Shown in pieces: positions 11,366 through 21,400 of a stretch of DNA of 54,902 nt; positions within the stretch are counted from its first letter, which is position 1; every line of letters begins with the position of its first letter. This DNA is from an uncultured Clostridia bacterium (GTDB taxonomy: Bacteria; Bacillota; Clostridia; TANB77; CAG-508). The notes beneath the pieces were generated by a model. The model saw only the letters and a list, made by a program, of their open reading frames with translations. It did no database searches and was not told the DNA's origin. The translations under genes were made by a program, and so were the position numbers. Where the stretch lies: NCBI GenBank assembly GCA_947588885.1, contig CANQAH010000003.1:1-54902 (forward strand), read 5' to 3'.

Positions 11366-11812
11366 TTAAGCTTCCATTACGTGTACTTTTAATTTTGCTA
11401 CTACTCCTTCATAAAGTTTTACATCTACTGTAAATGTTCCTAAGTTTTTAATTGTTTCTGACAAAGCAATTTTCTTTTTGTCTATATTGATAGAATGTTC
11501 TTTTTCTAATGCTTCTGCTATTTCTTTTGCTGTTACTCCACCAAATATTTTTCCGTTTTCTCCTGCTTTTACACTTATTTTTACTATTATATTTTTCATT
11601 TTTTCAGCAACTTTTTTTGCTTCATTTAATTCAGTTTCTTTTTTAAATGCTTTTGATTCGTTTTTTGATTTTAACTTTGCTAAATTTTCATTGTTAGCTT
11701 CAACAGCCAGTTTTTTTGGAAATAAAAAGTTTCGTGCATACCCATCACTAGCATTTATTATCTGATCTTTTTTTCCAACGCCTTTAATGTCTGATAATAA
11801 TATTACTTTCAT
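11366..11812 (-). CDS. rplI: 50S ribosomal protein L9
   Basis: [36 protein letters not shown] signature. Confidence 0.97.
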   Translation of the reverse strand: MKVILLSDIKGVGKKDQIINASDGYARNFLFPKKLAVEANNENLAKLKSKNESKAFKKETELNEAKKVAEKMKNIIVKISVKAGENGKIFGGVTAKEIAEALEKEHSINIDKKKIALSETIKNLGTFTVDVKLYEGVVAKLKVHVMEA

Positions 11813-11860
11813 TTTATTATCATTCCTTTCTTCTATTTGCTTTTAATTTTGAATCTTATT

Positions 11861-13864
11861 TTATATATTTATTTCTGAAAAATATTCTTTAATCGTGTTA
11901 ATCAATTCTACTTTTGCTTCTTCTATTGTAACTCCTTCTAATTGTGCACCTGCAAGAGTAATATGTCCTCCTCCTCCGAGTTTTTCAAGTATGACTTGAA
12001 CATTTATATTTCCTATTGATCTACCACTAATACAAATATTTTCCTCAGTATCACCTATTACGAAAGAAGCTGTTATGTTACTGATTGTTAGTAATTCATC
12101 TGCTGCCTTAGCACAAATTGTATTTGCATCTTTTCCAGGTTTATCATATGTTGAAATTGCTATTGATTCCTCTATAATTTCAGCATTTTTTACTATATCT
12201 GCAATTACATTATAGCTTTCTAAATCTGCCTGGAACCATTTTTTAACTTTTATAATGTCAACTCCAAATTTTCTTAAATATGCTGCCGCTTCAAATGTTC
12301 TTACACCAGTTTTAAATGTAAAATTTTTAGTATCAACCATTATTCCACCATATAAGCTTTCAACTTCTATTGGTGTTAATTCTACTTTTGCATCTACATA
12401 TTGAATTATTTCAGTAACAAGTTCAGCAGCAGAAGATGCATAAACTTCTTGGAATGTTAAACTTGCATTCTCAATAAAATCTGTACTCTTTCTATGATGA
12501 TCTATGATTATAATATTATCTGTTTTTGTTAATAATTCAGGTGCTTGTACGTATGATTTTTTATGTGTGTCAACAATAATTAAAAGTGACTCATTATCAA
12601 TTAAATTTAAAGCTTCTTTTGAATCTATGATTACTTCTTGATACTCGTCTTCCTCTATTAATGTATCTACAAATTTTCCTAGATTCATTCCAAAATTTTC
12701 ATTAATTACATATGCTGGTTTTCCAATTGTTTTTGCTAATCTATAAATACCTAATGCAGATCCAAGTGAATCTATATCTGTATTTTGATGTCCCATTATG
12801 ATTACATTTTTAGCATCTTGTATCATGCTTTCAATTGTATGTGCAACAATTCTTGCTTTTACTTTTGTTCTCTTCTCAACTTCTGGAGAAGTTCCCCCAT
12901 AAAATTTATGTTTTCCTTCTTTTCTAATTATTGCTTGATCTCCACCTCTACCTAGTACAAGATCAATTCCTTCTAATGCTGATTTATATCTTTCATAAAA
13001 TGTTTTTTCTTCATTTGAAATTGAGATACTAAGTGTAATTGGAACTTTTGCATCAATTTCTTTAACTATGTCTAAAATATTTAACTTATTTTTTTCTATA
13101 TCTGCCAAATATTTTTGTTCAAACATATATATATATGTGTCGCGTTCATTTTTCACTACTAAACCACCTGTTGAAGAAGCCCAGTCATAAACAGCTTTAT
13201 CTATTTTTGCTAAAACTGTTGGGTTTTCCTCAGGTGATAATCTTTTGATTAATTCATCATAGTTATCAATTACAGCTATACCTATACATAATTTTTGATT
13301 TGTATAATCATCGAATAAAGTATTGTATTTTGTTTCATCTACAAAATATAATGTCAATACATATTCTTTTTGTTTTCTTTTATCTCTTTTTTTGCTAATT
13401 CCATATTCGCACAATACTTTGTAAACTTTTTTGTCTATTGTTATTTGTTTTGTTATTTCTTTTTTATCTGTATTATTTTCAATTTCAAGTTTTATTTCTT
13501 TTATTAAACTTTCAATATATGTTATTACATCTATATCTTTAAATTCTTTATTGAATTTTGGACTTTTAAATATAATATTTCCATCTGTTTCAATTACAAG
13601 TAATGGGATTGGTGATTTATTTAGTGTATTTCTTACTGTTGAATTCATTCCCCATGCAACTTCTTCAATATGTGTTTCTATTTCAGTTTTCTTTTTAGTG
13701 TTAAACCATATTGTATACACAAGTAGTAGTACATAAAGTATTGCAGATGGTATAATCCAAATTTTATCATATAAGCATATCAAAATAAAAAGTAAAGCTA
13801 TTATTATTAAATATATCTTTACTCTTGATGTCAATTTTTCGATCGCTTTATTATCTTTATTCAT
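11861..13864 (-). CDS. gdpP: GdpP/YybT-type cyclic-di-AMP phosphodiesterase
   Basis: Two TM helices, PAS-like and degenerate GGDEF region, DHH/DHHA1 domain (GHQNTDIDSLGSALG, IIDHHRKS, GGGGHITLAG). Confidence 0.9.
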   Translation of the reverse strand: MNKDNKAIEKLTSRVKIYLIIIALLFILICLYDKIWIIPSAILYVLLLVYTIWFNTKKKTEIETHIEEVAWGMNSTVRNTLNKSPIPLLVIETDGNIIFKSPKFNKEFKDIDVITYIESLIKEIKLEIENNTDKKEITKQITIDKKVYKVLCEYGISKKRDKRKQKEYVLTLYFVDETKYNTLFDDYTNQKLCIGIAVIDNYDELIKRLSPEENPTVLAKIDKAVYDWASSTGGLVVKNERDTYIYMFEQKYLADIEKNKLNILDIVKEIDAKVPITLSISISNEEKTFYERYKSALEGIDLVLGRGGDQAIIRKEGKHKFYGGTSPEVEKRTKVKARIVAHTIESMIQDAKNVIIMGHQNTDIDSLGSALGIYRLAKTIGKPAYVINENFGMNLGKFVDTLIEEDEYQEVIIDSKEALNLIDNESLLIIVDTHKKSYVQAPELLTKTDNIIIIDHHRKSTDFIENASLTFQEVYASSAAELVTEIIQYVDAKVELTPIEVESLYGGIMVDTKNFTFKTGVRTFEAAAYLRKFGVDIIKVKKWFQADLESYNVIADIVKNAEIIEESIAISTYDKPGKDANTICAKAADELLTISNITASFVIGDTEENICISGRSIGNINVQVILEKLGGGGHITLAGAQLEGVTIEEAKVELINTIKEYFSEINI

Positions 13865-13941
13865 AAAATTCTTTTCCCCTTAACGGTATTATTTTACTCT
13901 ATTTTTAAGGAAAAGTCAAACTTACAGAGGATTTGAACCTA

Positions 13942-13996
13942 GGCCTTTATAGTAAGTAGTAATTTTGTGGCTAAGCATTTTCCTATTATATAAAAA
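13942..13996 (+). repeat. Degenerate intergenic palindromic element copy R2
   Basis: GGCCTTTATAGTAAGTAGTAATTTTGTGGCTAAGCATTTTCCTATTATATAAAAA; weaker match to the hairpin consensus, directly abuts the dapL terminator. Confidence 0.5.
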
Positions 13997-14045
13997 TGAG
14001 AATTAAGCATATGAAGTGAACTTCAATAACTTAATTCTCATTTCT

Positions 14046-15278
14046 TTATTTCATATTTTTTATTCTTTCAATAGCTTCTTCTGTATTTTCTTTTGTTCCA
14101 AATCCTGTTAGTCTAAAATATCCTTCTCCACTTGGTCCAAATCCAACTCCAGGAGTTCCAACAACATTAGCTTCTTTTAATAATTTGTCAAAGAAATCCC
14201 AAGATTTTGTCCCATCTGGTAGTTTTAGCCATACATATGGTGAATTTGTTCCACCATATACAGTGTAACCCGCTTCTTCTAAACCTTTTTTTATTATTTG
14301 GGCATTTTCTTTATAATAATTTATGTTTTCTTCTATTTGTTTTTTTCCTTCAGCTGAGTAAACTGCTTCAGCTGCTCTTTGAGTAACATAAGACACTCCA
14401 TTAAATTTTGTACAATGTCTTCTGTTCCATAATTTATTTAATTGAACTTTTTCTCCATTTTCAGTATATCCATTTAATTCTTTTGGTATTACAATAAATG
14501 CACATCTTAATCCAGTGAAACCTGCTGTCTTTGAAAAACTTCTAAATTCAATTGCAACTTCCTTAGCACCATCAATTTCATAAATACTATGTGGCACATC
14601 TTCATCTGAAATGAAAGCCTCATATGCTGCATCAAAAAGTATTATAGCTTTATTTTCTTTTGCATAATCAACCCATTGTTGTAGTTCTTTTTTAGTTAAT
14701 GTTGTTCCTGTTGGATTATTTGGATAACAAAGATAAATCATATCTACTTTTTCTTTTGGAAATTCAGGTACAAAATTATTTTTTGATGTAACTGGTATGT
14801 AAACTATATTTTCATATTTTCCTGTTTTGTCATCATAATTTCCGCTTCTTCCTGACATTACATTTGTATCTAGATATACTGGATAAACTGGATCTGTAAT
14901 TGCAACTTTATTATCTGTTGAAAAAATATCAACTATATTTCCGCAATCACATTTTGCTCCATCTGATACAAATATTTCATCAATATCAATGTCTACACCT
15001 CTAGATTTGTAATCATTATCTCTAATTTTTTCTCTCAAAAAATCGTAACCTTGTTCTGGTCCATATCCTCTAAAATCCTCTTGTTTTCCCATTTCGTCTG
15101 TTGCTTTATGCATTGCATCTAATACAGCTTGTGGGATTGGTCTTGTTACATCTCCTATTCCTAATTTTATAATTTTGCAATTAGGATTTTCCTTTGTAAA
15201 TTCCGCAACTTTTTTTGATATTGTTGCAAATAAGTAGCTATCCTGTAATTCTAAAAAGTTTTCGTTTATTTTTATCAT
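14046..15278 (-). CDS. dapL: LL-diaminopimelate aminotransferase
   Basis: [37 protein letters not shown] (PLP Lys); start set at MIKINENF, downstream of the TTG-initiated track start. Confidence 0.92.
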   Translation of the reverse strand: MIKINENFLELQDSYLFATISKKVAEFTKENPNCKIIKLGIGDVTRPIPQAVLDAMHKATDEMGKQEDFRGYGPEQGYDFLREKIRDNDYKSRGVDIDIDEIFVSDGAKCDCGNIVDIFSTDNKVAITDPVYPVYLDTNVMSGRSGNYDDKTGKYENIVYIPVTSKNNFVPEFPKEKVDMIYLCYPNNPTGTTLTKKELQQWVDYAKENKAIILFDAAYEAFISDEDVPHSIYEIDGAKEVAIEFRSFSKTAGFTGLRCAFIVIPKELNGYTENGEKVQLNKLWNRRHCTKFNGVSYVTQRAAEAVYSAEGKKQIEENINYYKENAQIIKKGLEEAGYTVYGGTNSPYVWLKLPDGTKSWDFFDKLLKEANVVGTPGVGFGPSGEGYFRLTGFGTKENTEEAIERIKNMK

Positions 15279-15372
15279 TATTTTTTCCTCTCTCAAGGTA
15301 AACGTAAAAAAATAAATAAATTATTATCTATTTTTTATATTTTATATCATTTTTGTTTTAAATTTGCAACTT

Positions 15373-15978
15373 CTACATATTGTTGTCTATTGTTTTAAAA
15401 ACTTTTTGAATTATCCTGTTTTTTCTATTTTCTTTTATTGAAATGTACCACAAATATAAAATAAACAATAAAAATGCTATATTCTTAAAATATAGTATCA
15501 AAAAGCTTGTTAATATTGTAATAGCTATTAATGTGTAATTAGAAATATTTTCTAAAATTATTACAGTATCTTTATAAGATTTTTTTATTATCAACATAGA
15601 TTTTATTATTCTACCACCATCTAATGGATAAATTGGTAACATATTTGCAATTATTAATAATATATTTATATAAAAAATTGTTGAATCTTTTATGAATATA
15701 GATATTATTGCTATTATAAAATTTACGATTGGCCCAGCGAGATCAATTATTATTTTATTTATATTTCTACTTTTTCCGTAATTTTCAAATTCTATTGAAA
15801 ATCCTAATATATGTATATTAATTTCTTTTATTTTTAATCCTAATGTTATTCCTGTTAGTAAATGACCTAATTCATGAACACATATAAAAATAAACGATAA
15901 TGCAAAAATTTTAATATTTTTAGTGAAACAATAAAATAATATCGCTAAAAATATCTTTAAATCTATTTTTATTTTCAT
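15373..15978 (-). CDS. Site-2 protease family protein (M50, SpoIVFB-like)
   Basis: HELGH motif in TM, PLDGGRI motif; follows an M23/SpoIVFA-like gene. Confidence 0.85.
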   Translation of the reverse strand: MKIKIDLKIFLAILFYCFTKNIKIFALSFIFICVHELGHLLTGITLGLKIKEINIHILGFSIEFENYGKSRNINKIIIDLAGPIVNFIIAIISIFIKDSTIFYINILLIIANMLPIYPLDGGRIIKSMLIIKKSYKDTVIILENISNYTLIAITILTSFLILYFKNIAFLLFILYLWYISIKENRKNRIIQKVFKTIDNNM

Positions 15979-15998
15979 TTTAGATATTACCTTTCATT

Positions 15999-16757
15999 TT
16001 AGATAATATTTTCAATTATATTAAGTGGATCAACATATTCATTATTTTTTATTGTTTCAAAGTGTAAATGTGGACCTGTTGAATTTCCGGTGCTTCCAAT
16101 TTTTCCAATAGCTGTTCCTTGTTTTATTTCATCTCCTTCTTTTACATATATTTCACTGCAATGTGCATATACTGTTGTAATTTTTTCATTTTCAATTTTT
16201 ATATGTTTTCCTAAATCCCCTTCTTCAGAAATTAATGTTACTTTTCCATCTATTGCAGAAACAAATTCATCCCCCATATTTCCCGCAATATCAATTCCAG
16301 TATGGTTACTTGTTACTCTTTTATCTGTAGATTCTCTCTCTCCAAAGTTCGATGTTATTGTTCCTTTATATGGCCATATTACTTCATATGATATTTCTTG
16401 ACTATCTTGTTTTTCTATATTTTCCGTTTGTAATTCTTCATCTTCTGTAATCTCTGGTTGTTCTGTATTTTTATTCCATAAATTATTAATATCAATTTTA
16501 CTGTTTAAAAAAATTTTTAACTGGCTTTTGAATTCTTCAGATAGTAAAAAATCTTTGTTTTTATATCCTATAATAGCTAAAACTGCAATAATTGTAATAA
16601 ATAAATTTCTTATAGAATGGCTTTTTTTATCTTTATTTATTTCTTTGCTTTTTATTCCATTTCTTCGATAATAAATTTCCTCAGCTTTTTGTATTTTTTC
16701 TTCATCTGTTAGCATCATTTTAAAAATTTCCTTTCTCCACCTAAAAGTGATGGTCAA
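15999..16757 (-). CDS. Membrane-anchored M23 peptidase-fold protein (SpoIVFA-like)
   Basis: Single TM, SNHTGIDIAG, YAHCSE, GPHLHFE (LytM/M23 motifs); located upstream of the spoIVFB-like gene. Likely start is an internal ATG (MMLTDEEK). Confidence 0.8.
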   Translation of the reverse strand: MTITFRWRKEIFKMMLTDEEKIQKAEEIYYRRNGIKSKEINKDKKSHSIRNLFITIIAVLAIIGYKNKDFLLSEEFKSQLKIFLNSKIDINNLWNKNTEQPEITEDEELQTENIEKQDSQEISYEVIWPYKGTITSNFGERESTDKRVTSNHTGIDIAGNMGDEFVSAIDGKVTLISEEGDLGKHIKIENEKITTVYAHCSEIYVKEGDEIKQGTAIGKIGSTGNSTGPHLHFETIKNNEYVDPLNIIENII

Positions 16758-16792
16758 GTTTCTTTTTTAAAATATATGCATTTTTATTAAAT

Positions 16793-17011
16793 TTAGAATA
16801 AAATATATTTTTTCCTTTTAAATTTTTTATTTATTTTTCTATCATTTTCAATATATTCTTTTATGATATTTTTAGCTTCATCTTTTGCATATTCTTCTCT
16901 CCTTTTTTTGTTATTAGCATTATTTTCTTTTAAAATAATTATCGCTTCATCAATTAAATTAGATGGCACATCTTTTAAAATTATTATATTTTTCATTTTT
17001 TCCTGATACAT
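16793..17011 (-). CDS. Hypothetical protein, 72 aa
   Basis: Open frame in a compact minus-strand run; no family recognised. Confidence 0.45.
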   Translation of the reverse strand: MYQEKMKNIIILKDVPSNLIDEAIIILKENNANNKKRREEYAKDEAKNIIKEYIENDRKINKKFKRKKYILF

Positions 17012-17023
17012 AAAGCCTCCATA

Positions 17024-17284
17024 TTAATTATTAATAATAATTTTTATTTTTTTGTTTTTTGAATATTTTTTTATTATATCTTCAGAAAAACCTGCAATTT
17101 CATTTGTAATGACTATTGTGTCATATTTTTTATTTATTAATTCTGCAAGCTGATTATCAATATTTTCTCTATTATCAATTTGAATTACTTCAAATCCTAA
17201 TTTTTCAGGTATTTTAAAATTTTTATTGTCGTTTTCTGCTTTTATCCAAGAAATTTTAATTTTTATCACCCTTTTTCTTTTCAT
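17024..17284 (-). CDS. Hypothetical protein, 86 aa (small Rossmann-like alpha/beta pattern)
   Basis: Open frame in a compact minus-strand run; alternating beta/alpha pattern, KYDTIVITNEIAGF. Confidence 0.5.
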   Translation of the reverse strand: MKRKRVIKIKISWIKAENDNKNFKIPEKLGFEVIQIDNRENIDNQLAELINKKYDTIVITNEIAGFSEDIIKKYSKNKKIKIIINN

Positions 17285-17322
17285 GAATATAATATATTAA
17301 TTTATATTTGAAAGGATTTAAT

Positions 17323-17556
17323 ATGTCTAATAAAGGTTTAGATTTTAAACACAAAGAAGTTATCAATGTTACAAATGCCAAAAGATTAGGATATGTTCAA
17401 GACGTCAATGCTGAACTTAGTACAGGTATAATCACTTCAATTGTCGTTCCTGGTAATGCAAAACTTTTAAACATTTTTTCAGCAGATAAAGATATTGTTA
17501 TTCCATGGTCTAATATTAAATGTATTGGCGAAGATGTTATTTTAGTTGAAATCTAA
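17323..17556 (+). CDS. YlmC/YmxH family sporulation protein (PRC-barrel)
   Basis: DFKHKEVINVTNAKRLGYVQDVNAELSTGIITSIVVPG...IPWSNIKCIGEDVILVE pattern; SD AAAGGATTTAATATG sets the start at 17323; next to sigG. Confidence 0.85.
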   Translation: MSNKGLDFKHKEVINVTNAKRLGYVQDVNAELSTGIITSIVVPGNAKLLNIFSADKDIVIPWSNIKCIGEDVILVEI

Positions 17557-18331
17557 CTATTTCCAAATTCTTTTTATTCTTTCTATTGCACTTTTTTCAA
17601 GCCTTGAAACTTGAGCTTGTGATATTCCTATTTCTTCAGCAACTTCCATCTGTGTTCTTCCATCAAAAAATCTTTTATTTATAATTAATTTTTCTTTATC
17701 ATTTAGTTTTTTCATAGCTTCTAAAATCGTAATGTTTTCTGCCCATAGTTCATCTGTATTTTTTGCATCTTTTACTTGGTCCATCACATATATACTATCA
17801 GAACTGTCATTGTATACAGGTTCTTGCAGCGAAACTGGATCTTGTATTGCATCTAAACTAAATGCAATTTCTTCAGGTTCTACTTCTAATTCTTTTGCAA
17901 TTTCTTCTATTCCTGGTTCTTTTCCAGTTTCCTTTGTTAATTTTTCTCTTACTTGCATTGTTTTATAAGCTAAATCCCTTATAGATCTACTAACTCTAAC
18001 CATGTTATTATCTCTTAAATATCTTCTTATTTCTCCGTATAATCATTGGAACTCCATATGTTGAAAACTGTACATTTAAATTTGGATCAAAATTATCAAT
18101 TGCCTTTATTAATCCCACACATCCTATTTGAAATAAATCATCTGCATTTTCATTTCTATTTGAAAATCGTTGAACTACACTTAATACAAGTCTTAAATTT
18201 CCATTAATAAATTTTTCTCTTGCTTCAATATCTCCATTTTTTATTTTAATTAGAAGTTCTTTTTTTTCTTCATTTGATAGTACAGGTAACTTGCTAGTGT
18301 TTACACCGCATATTTCCACCTTGTGCATCAA
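17557..18331 (-). pseudogene. sigG: Sporulation sigma factor SigG, split into two frames by an apparent +1 insertion at about 18037
   Basis: ORF1 MMHKVEICGVNTSKLPVLSNEEKKEL...QFSTYGVPMII (18008-18331), then ORF2 MVRVSRSIRDLAYK...SQAQVSRLEKSAIERIKRIWK (17557-18003). Removing one C from ATTATACGGAGAA restores PMIIGEIRRYLRDNNMVRVSRS. Could be a real frameshift, a sequencing error or recoding. Confidence 0.85.
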
Positions 18332-18334
18332 AAT

Positions 18335-18389
18335 AAAAAACCTCCTTTGGATTTACTTATTGTAAGTATTTCCAAAAAAGGTTTTTTTA
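18335..18389 (-). promoter_or_regulatory. sigG leader hairpin whose 3' arm contains the sigG Shine-Dalgarno
   Basis: Minus strand AAAAAACCTTTTTTGGAAATACTTA...TAAGTAAATCCAAAGGAGGTTTTTT; the arms pair with a few mismatches or G-U pairs; AAAGGAGG at 18342-18349, 10 nt from ATG. Confidence 0.65.
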
Positions 18390-18393
18390 TACT
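18366..18393 (-). promoter_or_regulatory. Candidate sigma-F-type promoter of sigG
   Basis: GTATA (18389-18393), 14-nt spacer, GGAAATACT (18366-18374); the -10 matches GGNNANANT at every fixed position. Confidence 0.45.
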
Positions 18394-18411
18394 TGATATA
18401 TTTATTTTTTA

Positions 18412-21400
18412 CTATTTATGAAAGATTTTCAAATCTATTTCTTGTCTTGCTCTTTTTTTGTCAATAATATCTTTTCCTACAACCATTGCCATAAATAGTG
18501 GCAACATTATTAATGACATTATTTGAAAACTTCTTTTTTCTGCACCAGTTGATACTGTAACAAATTCGTCTGTCTGGCTTTGATTATCTTTTAAAGTTGT
18601 TTCTTCTGCATTAGAATCATTTTTTGTATCAGCAATATCAGCTTCATTTATTTTTTCACCAAAGTTTTCTTTTCCATTTATCCAAACTAATGATACCTCA
18701 AATTTTTGACTTTCTCCTGCTTCTAATTCTTTTGTCGTTGTTGTAATTTCTCCATTATCTCCTTTTGACCAATATGTAGGATTATTATCTGCTACTTTAT
18801 ATCCAGTTGGAATAATATCTTTTACAGTAGCTGTTCCTGGAACCTTACCAGTGTTCGTAACTGTAATTTCATATGTAGTTGTAACTTTAGAACTATTTAC
18901 AGCTTTTCTATATACTTCAGTTTTGGCTGTTTTTCCATCTCCAACACTTGATCCAGCTCCATTTAATATTAAGTTCTTTATTTTTTGTTCTATTTTCATA
19001 TTAAATGGATATACATCATATGAAACTTCATTTGTTTCCATATCATCAATTAAGGCTATATTATCAATTCTTGCTGTATCAGTATCTTTTTCAAGAGGAT
19101 TTACTGTTACTTCAAAACTTATTATTTTAAATCCTGCATTTGCATCATTTTCATCAAATTCTTGATTATCTTGATTCTCCTCTTCTGAATCTCCTTTTTG
19201 TTCATCTTGAGTATCTTTTGATTCTTTAGTATTTGTAGATATAAAAGGTGGTACATTTATTTTTTTAGTATCATTATATTCACTTGGAATCATAACTTCT
19301 TCGTATTGATTTTGGCTTTCATTTTCTTCTGTAGAGCCTATTTTGTCTATATTTAGTAAGTTCAATTTTTCATCATTAATATTAATATTTACTTCTCCAC
19401 TATTATTTTTCTGTATGCCTTTTGAATTATCGTTTTGAGCCTTATCAGTATTTTGTTTTTCCTTTTGATTTCCGTTATTTCCTCCTGGTTTGGCAGGTAC
19501 TAAAACTTCAATTCCTTTTTCTAAATCTGTTTCTTTAAATAGTTTTCCTGACTCTCCATCTATTCTTATACTACCTTCTACAAATGTTGTTCCATTTGGT
19601 ACTGCATCTTTTACAACAACAAGTTTTGGTAATGTACCTGTATTTTTTACTATTATTTTATATGTAATTTTTTCATTCCCAACAACATATTCTTTTCCAT
19701 ATTGAGTTTCTGCTTTTTTGTATTCGCTTATAATTGAATCCGAATAAACAGTAGTTACTTTATTTGTTTCAATTCCATCAACGGTTGCTATATTTTCTAT
19801 TATGCTTTCATCTTTTATTGCATTTACAACTACTTCAAAGCTTAACTTTTTAGTTGATTTTCCTTCTGCTCCTATTACTATTCCATTTGCTAAATCTTCT
19901 TTAGTTAGAGATTTTCCATCTTCCTTTTTAATAGCTTGTCCATCTAATTTTATGCTATCCTCCATAAAAGTTGTTCCTTCTGGAATTTGGTCTTTTACAG
20001 TAACATCTTTTCCTAGATCTCCATCATTATTTATAATTATTGTATATGTAATTTTTTCTCCTTTTACTACATAGTTTTCTCCATTAGCTGTTGAAATTTC
20101 TTTTGTTTGGCTTATTATTGGTTCTATATATTCTTTATCAACTTCGTTTGTTGGATTGTTATCAACTTCAGCAATATTTTTAATTACATCTTTATTATTT
20201 ATGTCATTTACAGTTACATCAAAACTTATTTTTTTGCTTGACTTTCCTTCTACTCCTACTACTATTCCATTTGTTAAATCATCTTTAGTTAGAGAGTTTC
20301 CATCTTCCTTTTTAATAGTTTGTCCATCTAGTTTTATGCTATCTTCCACAAAAGTTGTTCCTTCTGGAATTGGGTCTTTTACTGTAACATCTTTTCCTAG
20401 ATCTCCATCATTATTTATAGTTATTGTATATGTAATTTTTTCTCCTTTTACTACATAGTTTTCTCCATTAGCTGTTGCAATTTCTTTTGTTTGGCTTATT
20501 ATTGGTTCTATATATTCTTTTGCCACTTCGTTTGTTTGATTGTTATCAACTTTAGCAATATTTTTAATTACATCTTTGTTATTTACATCATTTACAGTTA
20601 CATCAAAACTTAGTCTTTTTGTTGAATAAGCTGGTATCTGAATTGTAATTCCATCTGCTAAATTTTCTTTTGTTGGTACTTGGTTACCTTCCATCATTAC
20701 TGCTTGATCATCTACTTTTATGCTTCCATCTACAAATGTTGTTTCTGCTGGAACAGTATCTTGTATTAAAACATCTTTAGCTAATCCACCTGCATTATTT
20801 ACAACTATCGTGTATTTTACATTTTCTCCTGCTATTACATAATCTTTTCCATTTTGTGTTGAAATTTCTTTTGTTTGGCTTATTATAGGTTCTAGATATT
20901 TTGCTACAACTTCTTGAGATTGACTTTCTTTTATTCTGCTTTCAACTGTTATATCTTTTACCTTTGCTATATTTTTTATCAATTGTTTATCCTCAAGATC
21001 TTTAGAAATAACTTTAAAAGTTATTGTTGTACTTCCTCCAGCTGGTACTTCTACTTCTATTCCATTTTGTAAATTTTCTTGTGTATTTTGAGTCGCTTGA
21101 CCATTTAATGTTATACTTCCATCTACAAATGTTGTCTCTGCTGGTATCGTATCTGATATTATCGCTTTACTTTTTACTGTTCCACTATTAGTAGCTCTTA
21201 ATGTATATGTAATTTCAGTTCCATTTGTCACTTCTGACACACTTTGTTGTTTAGTCAAATCTGTTTTTACCCATTGAGCAGTTATCTTATCATCTGTTTC
21301 ATTTTCTCCCCATGTATATACTGCTGTATCAGTAAGAGTACTCATTTCTCCACCTGAGCCTTCTTTTGTCCAGCCAACAAATGTGTATCCTTCTCTTTCT

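Noticed and set aside
13918-13952. tRNA T-arm-like string (minus strand CCTAGGTTCAAATCCTCTGTAAG)
   Set aside because: Only the T-loop and part of one stem fit; no anticodon arm, acceptor pairing or CCA region, so it may be chance or a very decayed remnant.
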